Assembly: GCA_045536045.1 (NCBI GenBank) | Contig: JAZSMU010000082.1 | Span: 1-22,395, forward strand | Direction: 5' to 3' | DNA length: 22,395 nt | From: RGIG1918 sp045536045 | GTDB taxonomy: Bacteria > Cyanobacteriota > Vampirovibrionia > Gastranaerophilales > Gastranaerophilaceae | Shown: positions 14,013 to 22,395 of the stretch, one piece after another | Layout of the letters: every line of letters begins with the position of its first letter | Numbering within the stretch: position 1 is the stretch's first letter | Translations under genes and position numbers: made by a program | The notes under the pieces: model-generated | Seen by the model: the letters and a program-made list of their open reading frames with translations, nothing else | Told to the model about the DNA's origin: nothing | The model's database searches: none

Positions 14013-17000
14013 TTATTCATCAATGGTAAAATCGGGAGTCCCGAACATACCCTCAATTTCTTCTAGGATTGCAGATGGTTTTCTTGCCTGATTTTTTTGT
14101 TGTTGACGGCGAAGCTCTTCTTGTTCTTTTTCTTCACTTGCATTAATTAAGTGATAGAAACCTGTTCCTGCAGGGATTAAACGTCCGATAATAACGTTTT
14201 CTTTTAAGCCTCTTAATAGGTCTTTTTTGCCTTCAACAGCAGCTTCAGTTAAGATTCTTGTTGTTTCTTGGAAAGAAGCAGCAGAGATAAAGCTTTCTGT
14301 ATTCAAGCTTGCTTTTGTAATACCTAACAATAGTGGCTCATAAGTTGCAGGAATTGCATCTGGATTTCCTTCTAAAGCCAAGTTTTCTGCTTCTAGCTCT
14401 TTCAATTCAACCAATTCACCTGGGAGAAGTTTTGTAGAACCAGAATCAACAACTTTAACTTTTTTAATCATTTGACGAACAATAACTTCAACGTGCTTAT
14501 CAGCAATTTCAACACCTTGAGAACGATATACTTTTTGAACTTCATCTACAAGATATTGTTGAGCATAAGCAGCACCTCTTAGTCTGATTACGTCATGTGG
14601 ATTCATAGGACCAGATGTTAATGGAGTTCCTTTTGTAATTTTTTGACCGTCAAGAACAATAATACTTGCTTCAACAGGGAATTTAATTTCAACTCTGCCG
14701 TTGTCATTTACCAAGTATAATGATTTAACATCGTCTTCAACTACAATTTCAACAACTCCATCTTCTTCGGCAACAATTGCACAATCTTTTGGTTTTCTAG
14801 CTTCTAAAAGCTCTTCAACACGAGGAAGACCTTGAACGATGTCGCCTGTTTTTTGTTTTTCATAAACCAATGTAGCAAGCAAATCGCCTCTTAGAATCAA
14901 TGCACCATTGTCAACTTGAAGAGAAGTACCAACACTAATTAAATGTGGTCTGCCAACTCTAATAGTAACAGAAGTCGCATCAACTTTAGTAACCATACCT
15001 GAAACTTCAGCAACTGTTTTTGTTCCAGGAATTGTGCTATCTAGCTTAATTAAATCGCCAACTTTAGCTGTTGATTTTTTATCAGTCTTAACAACTGTTT
15101 CGCTGTTTTCACTAATTAATAATAGTCTTCTTAATTCTTTATCAGCATTTTTAATGCTTGCAACAGCATTATTAACTGATAATACTTGAGTTTTTGTAAC
15201 TGGAGTTTTTGGCTCAATAATTTGTCCATCTTCAACCAACAATTCTGTTTGAGTTGAAGAAAGTGCTTTTGAGCTATCATCAGCTTCTCTTCTAACAATT
15301 AATGTTTCAAGAACAACGATTTTTAAATTTCCAGATTTATCTAATTCAACAAGACCTTTTAAGTGGCTTAAGTATCCACTCATAGAAAGAACTAAGCTTG
15401 TTCTTGTAAGAATTGCACCATCTAGGTTTCTAACTCTTGCACCATCTTTAAATTGCAATTGAGTTAAAGGCAAAATTTCAATTGATTCGTCAGTTGTATC
15501 AAATTTAATTGAAACTTCTTTTGGTGCAATATGGAATGTTTCAATTGGACGAATTAAGATTTGGATTTGTTTGTTTTCAATATTTTCTTCATCCATTGAA
15601 TCATCTTGCATATCCTCATCAAGGTCATCAATTTCAGCTAAGTCGTTGTCATTTTCAAGAATAGTAACAATAGAATCAACTTCAGCTTTAATTTTACCTG
15701 CAACAGTTGTTCCAGCTTTGATAATTTCGCCTTCTTCAACTTCTAGGTCGCTTGAATTTTCAAGAGTAACCAATTTACCAGGTCTAATTATAACTTCATG
15801 GATAATGTCGTTAAATTCTTTAATATCAACAATACCAGCGATATGAGTGTATAAGTCTTTAACAACTTCTGTGCCAGCTTCAACATAAGTTCCTGATTCA
15901 ACAATTTTTAAAGAAGCATCTTTAGAAATTTGATGAATTTCCTCAGGAATGAAAATAACTTCACCAGGAGTTGTAACAACTTGGTTTTCATCAACTTCAA
16001 TACCGTTATAACGGATTTCACCTGATGACATAACTTTGTATTCATCATCAATTAATTCGGCAATAATCATACCGTTTTCAACTGTTGTATCAATTGGAGA
16101 TTTAACGATATATTTTTCGCCTGTTTTATTAACTGACCAAATTTGTTCTTTTTTAGTTTGTTCAAATTTAGCGTTAGATGGTTGAATTGAAGCAATTACA
16201 ATTGTTAATTCTTTTCCAGCAACAATTTTCTTAATTGATTTGCCGTCAAATTTAACATTTTCAACTTCTAGAGAATTTCCAACCCTAACTTCTCCACCGT
16301 GTTCTGAAACAATTAAAGTTTCAGCAAGTTTTTCGCCTTTTTTAATTTTTTGGCCATCTGAAACAAAGATTTTAGAACCAGCAGGCAATGTATAAACATC
16401 ACCACCTAAAACCCAAACGATACCAGATTTGTTTGCAATTCTAGAAATGTTACCTTGTCTATCTTTCTTTTCATCTGCAGTAAAATCTTCAAATAAAACT
16501 TCACCAGAAATATCAGATGTAATATCTTTATATGCTTTTTCAGTTAAACGTGAGCCATCTCCAGCTGAAGTTGGTTCAAATTCAGCAAGTCTTTGACCTT
16601 TAGCAACGCTATCACCATCTTTAAACATAACTTTTGCATTTGCTGGAATATGAACTTCAACAGTTCTGCCTTTTGCAGATTCAACAACTGCATCAATTTC
16701 TTTGTTTAACAATTGAACAACTTCACCGTGACGTGTTCTGAATTCACGTGTTTTCATTTTAGGAGCTTTAATAACACCTTCAAGTGGAGAATCAATTGTT
16801 CTAGCAGCACCAGAACCACGGAATACACCACCTGTGTGGAATGTTCTCATTGTTAACTGTGTTCCAGGTTCACCAATTGATTGAGCTGCGATAATACCAA
16901 TTGCCTCACCGATGTCAACAAGTTTTTGAGTAGTCATTGCCCAGCCGTAGCATTTTTGGCAAATACCATATTCAAGCTCACAAGTTAATGTTGAACGAAC

Positions 17001-17864
17001 GTCAACTTCTTTAAGATTTAAACTTTTAATTACTTCTAAATCTTCTCTATCAATTGTTTTATTTGCTTCAATTAGAACATTGCCTTCAGTATCTTTAATA
17101 TCTTCGGCAATTGTTCTACCTAGAAGTCTAGCGTGCAATGGAACAATAACTTCTTCGCCATCTAGAATACCAGTTAAGCGAATGGATTTTTTAGTTCCAC
17201 AATCGTGTTCTCTAATAATAACATCTTGCGCAACGTCAACAAGTCTTCTTGTTAAGTAACCAGAGTCAGCTGTTTTCAACGCTGTATCTACAAGACCTTT
17301 TCTAGCACCATAGGAAGAAATGATGTATTCAGTAACTGATAGACCTTCTTTAAAGTTAGATTTAATAGGTAAGTCAATGATTTGACCTTGTGCGTCTGCC
17401 ATCAAACCACGCATACCAACCAACTGAGAAACCTGAGATAAGTTACCTCTTGCTCCAGAGAATGCCATCATATAAACAGGATTTAATCTATCAAAATTTT
17501 CTACAACAGAAGCAGTTAATTTAGCAGTTGTTTCACTCCAAGTGTCAATAACTTTTGTGTATCTTTCAACTTCAGTGATTTCGCCTTTTAAGTGTTTTCT
17601 TGTTGAAGCTTCAATTTGAGCTTGTGCTTCATCTAGAAGTTGTTTTTTAACTGCAGGAACTTCAAGGTCATGAATTGAAATTGTAGTTCCAGCTTTTGTT
17701 GCATATTTAAAACCTAAGTTTTTAAGGTTATTAGCAAGTGTAGCAGTTTTTGCTCCACCACATTCCAAATAAACTTGTGATAAAAGTTTATTCAAACCTT
17801 TTTTGTCAACAACTTCGTTTATAAAAGGTAGTGTTTGCTTATGTTTTTGTAATGTTGTAGCCAT
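14013..17864 (-). CDS. rpoC2: RNA polymerase beta-prime subunit, C-terminal part (RpoC2)
   Basis: The 1283-aa protein is the downstream half of a split beta-prime subunit. Visible elements in order are GARGNLSQVSQLVGMRGLMAD (136-156), the GARKGLVDTALKTADSGYL-TRRLVDVAQD helices (186-214), the second zinc site C222, C295, C302, C305, and the trigger loop GEPGTQLTMRTFHTGG (332-347) with its catalytic histidine H343. The SI3 insertion spans about 355-1000 and consists of repeated beta sandwich-barrel-like segments. The conserved end has LPRVEELLEARKPK (1014-1027) and SLNTESFISAASFQETTRIL (1186-1205). With RpoC1 it forms the catalytic cleft of RNA polymerase. The huge SI3 and the split are cyanobacterial/plastid features. 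An acidic stretch lies at 742-765. The ATG has AAGGAAG upstream, and the gap to rpoC1 is 33 nt. Confidence 0.98.
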   Translation of the reverse strand: MATTLQKHKQTLPFINEVVDKKGLNKLLSQVYLECGGAKTATLANNLKNLGFKYATKAGTTISIHDLEVPAVKKQLLDEAQAQIEASTRKHLKGEITEVERYTKVIDTWSETTAKLTASVVENFDRLNPVYMMAFSGARGNLSQVSQLVGMRGLMADAQGQIIDLPIKSNFKEGLSVTEYIISSYGARKGLVDTALKTADSGYLTRRLVDVAQDVIIREHDCGTKKSIRLTGILDGEEVIVPLHARLLGRTIAEDIKDTEGNVLIEANKTIDREDLEVIKSLNLKEVDVRSTLTCELEYGICQKCYGWAMTTQKLVDIGEAIGIIAAQSIGEPGTQLTMRTFHTGGVFRGSGAARTIDSPLEGVIKAPKMKTREFRTRHGEVVQLLNKEIDAVVESAKGRTVEVHIPANAKVMFKDGDSVAKGQRLAEFEPTSAGDGSRLTEKAYKDITSDISGEVLFEDFTADEKKDRQGNISRIANKSGIVWVLGGDVYTLPAGSKIFVSDGQKIKKGEKLAETLIVSEHGGEVRVGNSLEVENVKFDGKSIKKIVAGKELTIVIASIQPSNAKFEQTKKEQIWSVNKTGEKYIVKSPIDTTVENGMIIAELIDDEYKVMSSGEIRYNGIEVDENQVVTTPGEVIFIPEEIHQISKDASLKIVESGTYVEAGTEVVKDLYTHIAGIVDIKEFNDIIHEVIIRPGKLVTLENSSDLEVEEGEIIKAGTTVAGKIKAEVDSIVTILENDNDLAEIDDLDEDMQDDSMDEENIENKQIQILIRPIETFHIAPKEVSIKFDTTDESIEILPLTQLQFKDGARVRNLDGAILTRTSLVLSMSGYLSHLKGLVELDKSGNLKIVVLETLIVRREADDSSKALSSTQTELLVEDGQIIEPKTPVTKTQVLSVNNAVASIKNADKELRRLLLISENSETVVKTDKKSTAKVGDLIKLDSTIPGTKTVAEVSGMVTKVDATSVTIRVGRPHLISVGTSLQVDNGALILRGDLLATLVYEKQKTGDIVQGLPRVEELLEARKPKDCAIVAEEDGVVEIVVEDDVKSLYLVNDNGRVEIKFPVEASIIVLDGQKITKGTPLTSGPMNPHDVIRLRGAAYAQQYLVDEVQKVYRSQGVEIADKHVEVIVRQMIKKVKVVDSGSTKLLPGELVELKELEAENLALEGNPDAIPATYEPLLLGITKASLNTESFISAASFQETTRILTEAAVEGKKDLLRGLKENVIIGRLIPAGTGFYHLINASEEKEQEELRRQQQKNQARKPSAILEEIEGMFGTPDFTIDE

Positions 17865-17897
17865 TTATTTTTCTTCCTTTATGATAATTTTTGTTCT

Positions 17898-19613
17898 TTA
17901 CACATTTTCTAGAGAATCTTTAACAGTTTCGTTGAAGATAATTCTTCCTGCTGTAGTTTCAATTCTCTTACCTTGTTCATCTCTAACAATGATTTTATCG
18001 TGCAATTTAATTACACCTTGTTCAAGAGCCGACATAGCATCTAAGAAGTTATGATAATATCCTTTAATATCTGAATTTTCATCTTTAAGGATAGTTAAAT
18101 AATAAATACCAAGGACCATATCTTGAGTTGGTGTAATAATTGGTTTACCTGTAGCAGGAGCTAAGATGTTGTTAGTTGCTAACATTAACATTCTAGCTTC
18201 AGTTTGAGCTTCAATTGAAAGTGGAACGTGAACAGCCATTTGGTCGCCGTCAAAGTCCGCGTTGAATGCTGTACAAACTAGTGGGTGCAATTGAATAGCT
18301 CTACCTTCAACCAAGATTGGGTCAAATGCTTGGATACCAAGTCTGTGAAGGGTTGGAGCACGGTTCAATAGAACTGGGTGTCCGTCAACTGCCTCTTCTA
18401 GGATATCCCATACAACAGGTTCTGACCTTTCAATTTTCTTTTTAGCTGATTTAATATTTTGAACTAAACCACGTTCAATAAGTTTGTTTACAACGAATGG
18501 TTTGAACAATTCAATAGCCATTTCTTTTGGCAAACCACATTGGTTTAATTTTAATTGTGGACCAACAACGATAACTGAACGACCAGAGTAGTCAACACGT
18601 TTACCAAGTAGGTTTTGACGGAAACGACCTTGTTTACCTTCAATAATATTAGAAAGTGATTTTAGAGGTCTGTTGTTAGGACCAACAACAGTTCTTCCTC
18701 TTCTGCCATTATCAATTAGAGCGTCAACTGCTTCTTGAAGCATTCTTTTTTCGTTTCTAACGATAATTTCAGGAGCACCCATTTCTAATAATCTTAATAA
18801 ACGGTTGTTTCTGTTTATAACACGTCTATATAAGTCGTTTAAGTCTGATGTTGCAAATCTACCACCATCTAATTGAACCATTGGACGTAGGTCTGGTGGA
18901 GTGATTGGAAGAACAGTCATAATAAACCAAGTTGGTTCTGTTCCTGAGCTAATTAAGCTTTCAACAAGTCTTAATCTTTTAATTAACTTAGCTCTTTTTT
19001 GAACACTGCCACCTGCAGCATCTAATTCAGTTCTAATTTCTTCAGCTAAGTCGTTTAAGTTGATTTCAGCAAGAAGGTCTTTAATAACTTCAGCACCAAT
19101 ACCAACTTTTAAGCCAGTTTCTTCGTTTTCTAAAATGTAATCTTCGTATTCTTCTTCAGAAAGAAGTTGCATTTTCTTAAATTCAGTTTCAGCTGGGTCA
19201 ACTACAATGTAGCTATTGAAATATATAACTTGTTCTAAATCTTTTAATGTTGTATCCAATAAAAGACCTAAATAACTTGGAATTCCTTTTAAGAACCAAA
19301 TATGGCTCACAGGAGCAGCAAGTTGAATGTGTCCCATTCTATGACGACGAACTTTAGAGTCAGTAACTTCAACTCCACAACGTTCACAGATAATGCCTTT
19401 ATGGCGAACTCTTTTATATTTACCACAATAGCATTCCCAGTCTTTTGATGGTCCAAAAATTCTTTCACAGAACAAACCATCTCTCTCTGGTTTAAGAGTT
19501 CTATAGTTGATAGTTTCAGGTTTTGTAACTTCACCGTGAGACCATTTTAGAATTCTTTCAGGACTTGCTATTGAAATTCTTATATAATCAAAATAATCAA
19601 TACTTGTTGACAA
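17898..19613 (-). CDS. rpoC1: RNA polymerase subunit gamma (RpoC1, N-terminal part of beta-prime)
   Basis: The 571-aa protein is the upstream half of the split beta-prime subunit. It has the first zinc site C61, C63, C76, C79, the clamp and rudder regions, KQGRFRQNLLGKRVDYSGRS (327-346), and the absolutely conserved NADFDGDQM at 451-459, whose three aspartates hold the catalytic magnesium. It ends (ETVKDSLENV) shortly after the active-site domain, where cyanobacterial RpoC1 also stops; it is somewhat shorter than the ~620 residues typical of Cyanobacteria. The start is a TTG at 19611-19613. AAGGAG lies 7 nt upstream, MSTSIDYFDYIRISIASPE aligns with the expected N terminus, and no usable ATG exists before residue 93. 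The gap to rpoB is 28 nt. Confidence 0.98.
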   Translation of the reverse strand: MSTSIDYFDYIRISIASPERILKWSHGEVTKPETINYRTLKPERDGLFCERIFGPSKDWECYCGKYKRVRHKGIICERCGVEVTDSKVRRHRMGHIQLAAPVSHIWFLKGIPSYLGLLLDTTLKDLEQVIYFNSYIVVDPAETEFKKMQLLSEEEYEDYILENEETGLKVGIGAEVIKDLLAEINLNDLAEEIRTELDAAGGSVQKRAKLIKRLRLVESLISSGTEPTWFIMTVLPITPPDLRPMVQLDGGRFATSDLNDLYRRVINRNNRLLRLLEMGAPEIIVRNEKRMLQEAVDALIDNGRRGRTVVGPNNRPLKSLSNIIEGKQGRFRQNLLGKRVDYSGRSVIVVGPQLKLNQCGLPKEMAIELFKPFVVNKLIERGLVQNIKSAKKKIERSEPVVWDILEEAVDGHPVLLNRAPTLHRLGIQAFDPILVEGRAIQLHPLVCTAFNADFDGDQMAVHVPLSIEAQTEARMLMLATNNILAPATGKPIITPTQDMVLGIYYLTILKDENSDIKGYYHNFLDAMSALEQGVIKLHDKIIVRDEQGKRIETTAGRIIFNETVKDSLENV

Positions 19614-19641
19614 TTTTTTTCTCCTTATTTCTTTCTCTCAA

Positions 19642-22395
19642 TTAGTCTTTGAAAGCCGCTGGGGTTTCAAAGAAGTTTATATTTAGAAGTTCTGAATCAA
19701 TATCTGAAAGAACTCTTTTTGGTGCTGATTTTCTAAGGTCATCAGAATCAGTCATTAAGTCAACTTCTTCGCCACTTTTCTTAGATACTTGAATATCAAG
19801 ACCAATAGATTGAAGTTCGCGAACAAGAACTTTAAATGATTCAGGAATACCTGGACGAGGAATATTGTCGCCTTTAACAATTGCTTCATAAGCTCTTGAA
19901 CGACCATTAACATCGTCTGATTTAATTGTAAGCATTTCTTGAAGAATATAAGCTGCACCATATGCTTCAAGTGCCCAAACTTCCATTTCTCCGAATCTTT
20001 GACCGCCGAATTGTGCCTTACCACCTAATGGTTGTTGTGTAACAAGTGAGTAAGGACCAGTTGAACGAGCATGGATTTTGTCGTCAACCAAGTGAACAAG
20101 TTTCAAGATATATGTGATACCAACAGCAACAGGTTCGTCAAATGGTTCGCCTGTTCTGCCGTCATATAGAGTAACTTTTCCGTCTTCTCTAACCCAATCA
20201 CAACCAGATTCTTTAATACCTCTTAAAAGCTCGGCTTTTGTAGATTTTTCAGATTGGTTTTCGCCATACATTTCATCAAATAATGGTGATTCATAGTGGT
20301 TTCCTGTTAAGTAAGCAGCCAAACCTAGTAAATGTTCATAAGTTTGACCAACGTTCATACGGGAAGGAACGCCTAGTGGGTTAAGAACGATATCAACAGG
20401 AGTTCCGTCTGGTAAGAATGGCATATCTTCTTTTGGAAGGATTCTTGAAACAATACCTTTGTTACCATGACGACCTGAAAGTTTGTCACCTACTGATATT
20501 TTTCTTTTTTGAGCAATATAAACTCTAATTACTGTGTTTGCTCCTGGAGGTAGCTCGTCGCCTTTTTCTCTATCAAACACTTTAACGTCAACAACTCTAC
20601 CACCTTCTCCATGAGGAACTCTTAGTGAGTTGTCTTTAACATCTCTAGCTTTTTCAGCAAAGATTGCTCTTAATAATTTTTCTTCTGGTGGGTGTTCTGA
20701 TTCACCTTTTGGTGTGATTTTACCAACAAGAATATCATCTGCGTAAACTCTTGCACCGATTCTAACGATACCACGTTCATCTAAGTGACGAATAGAATCT
20801 TCAGAAACGTTTGGAATTTCACGAGTGATTTCTTCAGGTCCTAGTTTAGTTTGGCGAGCATCTATTTCTAGTTTTTCAATGTGAACTGAAGTAAATACAT
20901 CATCATGAACTAATCTATCTGAAAGCAAAATCGCGTCTTCATAGTTGTAACCTTCCCAAGGCATATAAGCAACTAAAACGTTCTTACCAAGTGAAAGTTC
21001 GCCTTTATTTGTTGAAGCACCATCAGCAATTACATCGCCTTTTTTAACTTGCATACCTTCTCTTACGATTGGTTTTTGGTTGATACAAGTGTCTTGGTTA
21101 CTTCTTGTATATTTTAATAATGTGTGGATGTGAACTTTTCCGTCTGCGTCTTTAACGTGAACTTCTTCGCCCACAACTCTAACAACCGTTCCATCTACTC
21201 TAGAAACTTCAACCATACCAGAGTCTTTAGCTGCTCTTTTTTCAAGACCAGTACCAACATAAGGACGGTCAGTGATTAACAATGGAACTGCTTGACGTTG
21301 CATGTTTGAACCCATCAATGCACGGTTTGCGTCGTCGTGCTCAATAAATGGAATCAATGATGTTGCAACAGAGATGATTTGAATTGGAGAAACGCCAAAG
21401 TAGTCAACTCTTTTTGATTCGCCCATTGTAAATTCGTTTCTATATCTAATTGGAACAAATTCTTCTTTAATTGCTCTGTCTGCGTTCAATTGAACGTCTG
21501 CTGGAGCTACACGGAAGTTTTCTTCTTCATCAGCTGATAAGTAAACAACTTCTTCAGTAACTTTTCCATCTACAACCTTAAAGTATGGAGTTTCAATAAA
21601 GCCGTAGTCGTTAACTTTTGCGTGTGTAGCAAGTGAACCGATAAGACCTGCGTTTGGACCTTCAGGAGTTTCAATTGGGCAAAGTCTTCCGTAGTGAGAA
21701 GTATGGATATCACGAACTGCAAATCCAGCTCTTTCTCTCATCAAACCACCAGGTCCTAAAGCTGAAATTCTTCTTTTGTGAGTAAGTTCAGCAAGTGGGT
21801 TTGTTTGGTCCATAAATTGTGATAATTGTGAAGAACCAAAGAATTCTTTTAAAGAAGCAACTAATGGTTTTGTGTTTAACAAGTTCAATGGAGTTAATGT
21901 TTCATTGTCTTGCAAAGTCATTCTTTCTTTAACAATTCTTTCAATTCTAGAAAGACCAACTCTGAATTGGTTTTGAAGAAGTTCGCCAACTGAACGAATT
22001 CTTCTGTTACCTAAGTGGTCAATATCATCCAAGTTTCCTTCGTCATATGTCAAATTGATTAAATATTCAATTGCAGCAACGATATCTTGGATAGTAATTG
22101 TTCTTTGAGTTTCCGGTAAGTTTAGATTTAATTTTTTGTTGATTTTGTATCTACCAACTTTACCAATATCATATTTTTTATCATCAAAGAAACGAGCTTC
22201 AAGAATTTGACGTCCACCTTGAGCAGAAGCTGGGTCGCCTGGGCGAAGTTTTTTATAAACTTCAATTAAAGCTTCATCTGTTGATGTTGTAGTATCTTTT
22301 TCTAATGTTTTTCTCAAAAATTCAAAGTGAGTAAACAAAGATTCCATTTCGCTTGGAGCAATACCTAAAGCTTTTAATAATGTAGTAGCTAGGAT
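19642..22395 (-). CDS. rpoB: RNA polymerase beta subunit (partial, N terminus outside window)
   Basis: The frame stays open to the window edge, giving the last 917 residues. The visible part begins ILATTLLKALGIAPSEMES, about 200 residues into a normal beta subunit, so the ATG at 22345-22347 is internal. Seen are the rifampicin-pocket region FFGSSQLSQFMDQTNPLAELTHKRRISALGPGGL, in which the residues most often mutated to resistance (Asp, His, Ser) are wild type. Also present are the PIETPEGPNAGLI strand, GYNYEDAILLSDRLV, the KRKISVGDKLSGRHGNKGIVS segment that lines the active site, and GGKAQFGGQRFGEMEVWALEAYGA near the C terminus. It is the first visible gene of the rpoB-rpoC1-rpoC2 operon; the operon promoter lies outside the window. 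Confidence 0.98.
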   Translation of the reverse strand: MLATTLLKALGIAPSEMESLFTHFEFLRKTLEKDTTTSTDEALIEVYKKLRPGDPASAQGGRQILEARFFDDKKYDIGKVGRYKINKKLNLNLPETQRTITIQDIVAAIEYLINLTYDEGNLDDIDHLGNRRIRSVGELLQNQFRVGLSRIERIVKERMTLQDNETLTPLNLLNTKPLVASLKEFFGSSQLSQFMDQTNPLAELTHKRRISALGPGGLMRERAGFAVRDIHTSHYGRLCPIETPEGPNAGLIGSLATHAKVNDYGFIETPYFKVVDGKVTEEVVYLSADEEENFRVAPADVQLNADRAIKEEFVPIRYRNEFTMGESKRVDYFGVSPIQIISVATSLIPFIEHDDANRALMGSNMQRQAVPLLITDRPYVGTGLEKRAAKDSGMVEVSRVDGTVVRVVGEEVHVKDADGKVHIHTLLKYTRSNQDTCINQKPIVREGMQVKKGDVIADGASTNKGELSLGKNVLVAYMPWEGYNYEDAILLSDRLVHDDVFTSVHIEKLEIDARQTKLGPEEITREIPNVSEDSIRHLDERGIVRIGARVYADDILVGKITPKGESEHPPEEKLLRAIFAEKARDVKDNSLRVPHGEGGRVVDVKVFDREKGDELPPGANTVIRVYIAQKRKISVGDKLSGRHGNKGIVSRILPKEDMPFLPDGTPVDIVLNPLGVPSRMNVGQTYEHLLGLAAYLTGNHYESPLFDEMYGENQSEKSTKAELLRGIKESGCDWVREDGKVTLYDGRTGEPFDEPVAVGITYILKLVHLVDDKIHARSTGPYSLVTQQPLGGKAQFGGQRFGEMEVWALEAYGAAYILQEMLTIKSDDVNGRSRAYEAIVKGDNIPRPGIPESFKVLVRELQSIGLDIQVSKKSGEEVDLMTDSDDLRKSAPKRVLSDIDSELLNINFFETPAAFKD

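Noticed and set aside
15571..15846. 91-aa Ser-rich open frame antisense to rpoC2
   Set aside because: It is the complement of the acidic SI3 stretch (GAT/GAA codons read as ATC/TTC) and lacks start signals.
17865..17897. rpoC1/rpoC2 split as a frameshift or sequencing error
   Set aside because: The two frames are separated by 33 nt with a proper stop, an AAGGAAG ribosome binding site and an ATG, and the break is at the same place as in Cyanobacteria.
1..22395. Mobile element, prophage or CRISPR array
   Set aside because: No transposase, integrase, terminal inverted repeat pair, phage protein or regular spaced repeat series was found on either strand.

Overview
The window is AT-rich bacterial DNA and most likely comes from a non-photosynthetic relative of the Cyanobacteria (class Vampirovibrionia/Melainabacteria, probably the gut order Gastranaerophilales). 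The main evidence is the RNA polymerase locus. The largest subunit is split into rpoC1 and rpoC2, and rpoC2 carries a very large insertion directly behind the trigger loop. This is the cyanobacterial/plastid arrangement. Very low GC, envelope proteins of Gram-negative type (two TolC-like channels, an OmpH/Skp-like chaperone) and no photosynthesis gene fit that lineage. The lineage call is an inference.

Layout. 1-1197 (+): the 3' end of a galE-like epimerase gene, followed 15 nt later by a DUF475/TerC-like membrane protein. 1254-6146: a convergent pair, a 1268-aa helical protein of unknown function (+) and a pentein-fold guanidino-modifying enzyme (-). Both have an N-terminal aromatic-x-Gly motif (SPISFAG, LGLNFRG) and no classical signal peptide. 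6219-7680: divergent genes for an OmpH/Skp-like chaperone (-) and lipoate-protein ligase (+). 7717-8730 (+): two small secreted proteins of unknown function, one a Lys/Ala/Glu-rich coiled coil. 8727-11782: two divergent TolC-family genes flanking tRNA-Val(UAC) and tRNA-Arg(CCG). 12112-12966 (+): a seven-repeat HEAT protein with a long upstream region. 13080-14001 (-): a 93-aa orphan and a secreted 156-aa protein whose gene directly follows rpoC2. 14013-22395 (-): rpoB (5' end outside the window), rpoC1 and rpoC2, transcribed in that order.

How the genes fit together. rpoB-rpoC1-rpoC2 is a tight operon (gaps of 28 and 33 nt) and appears to end with the small secreted-protein gene and a hairpin terminator at 13463-13503. 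Most other genes look like single transcription units with their own promoters. Two kinds of start site are seen. Some genes have a clear AGGAG-type ribosome binding site. Others have none, and a -10 box lies only 6-11 nt before the ATG, which suggests leaderless or very short-leader mRNAs. No insertion sequence, prophage gene or CRISPR array is visible.

Most unusual material: the paired proteins with the N-terminal F-x-G tag, the large one ending in a segment that resembles small toxin-like (DUF4258-type) domains; the leaderless promoter pattern; three spaced TTAACA repeats in the 329-nt intergenic region; and the acidic stretch inside the RpoC2 insertion.
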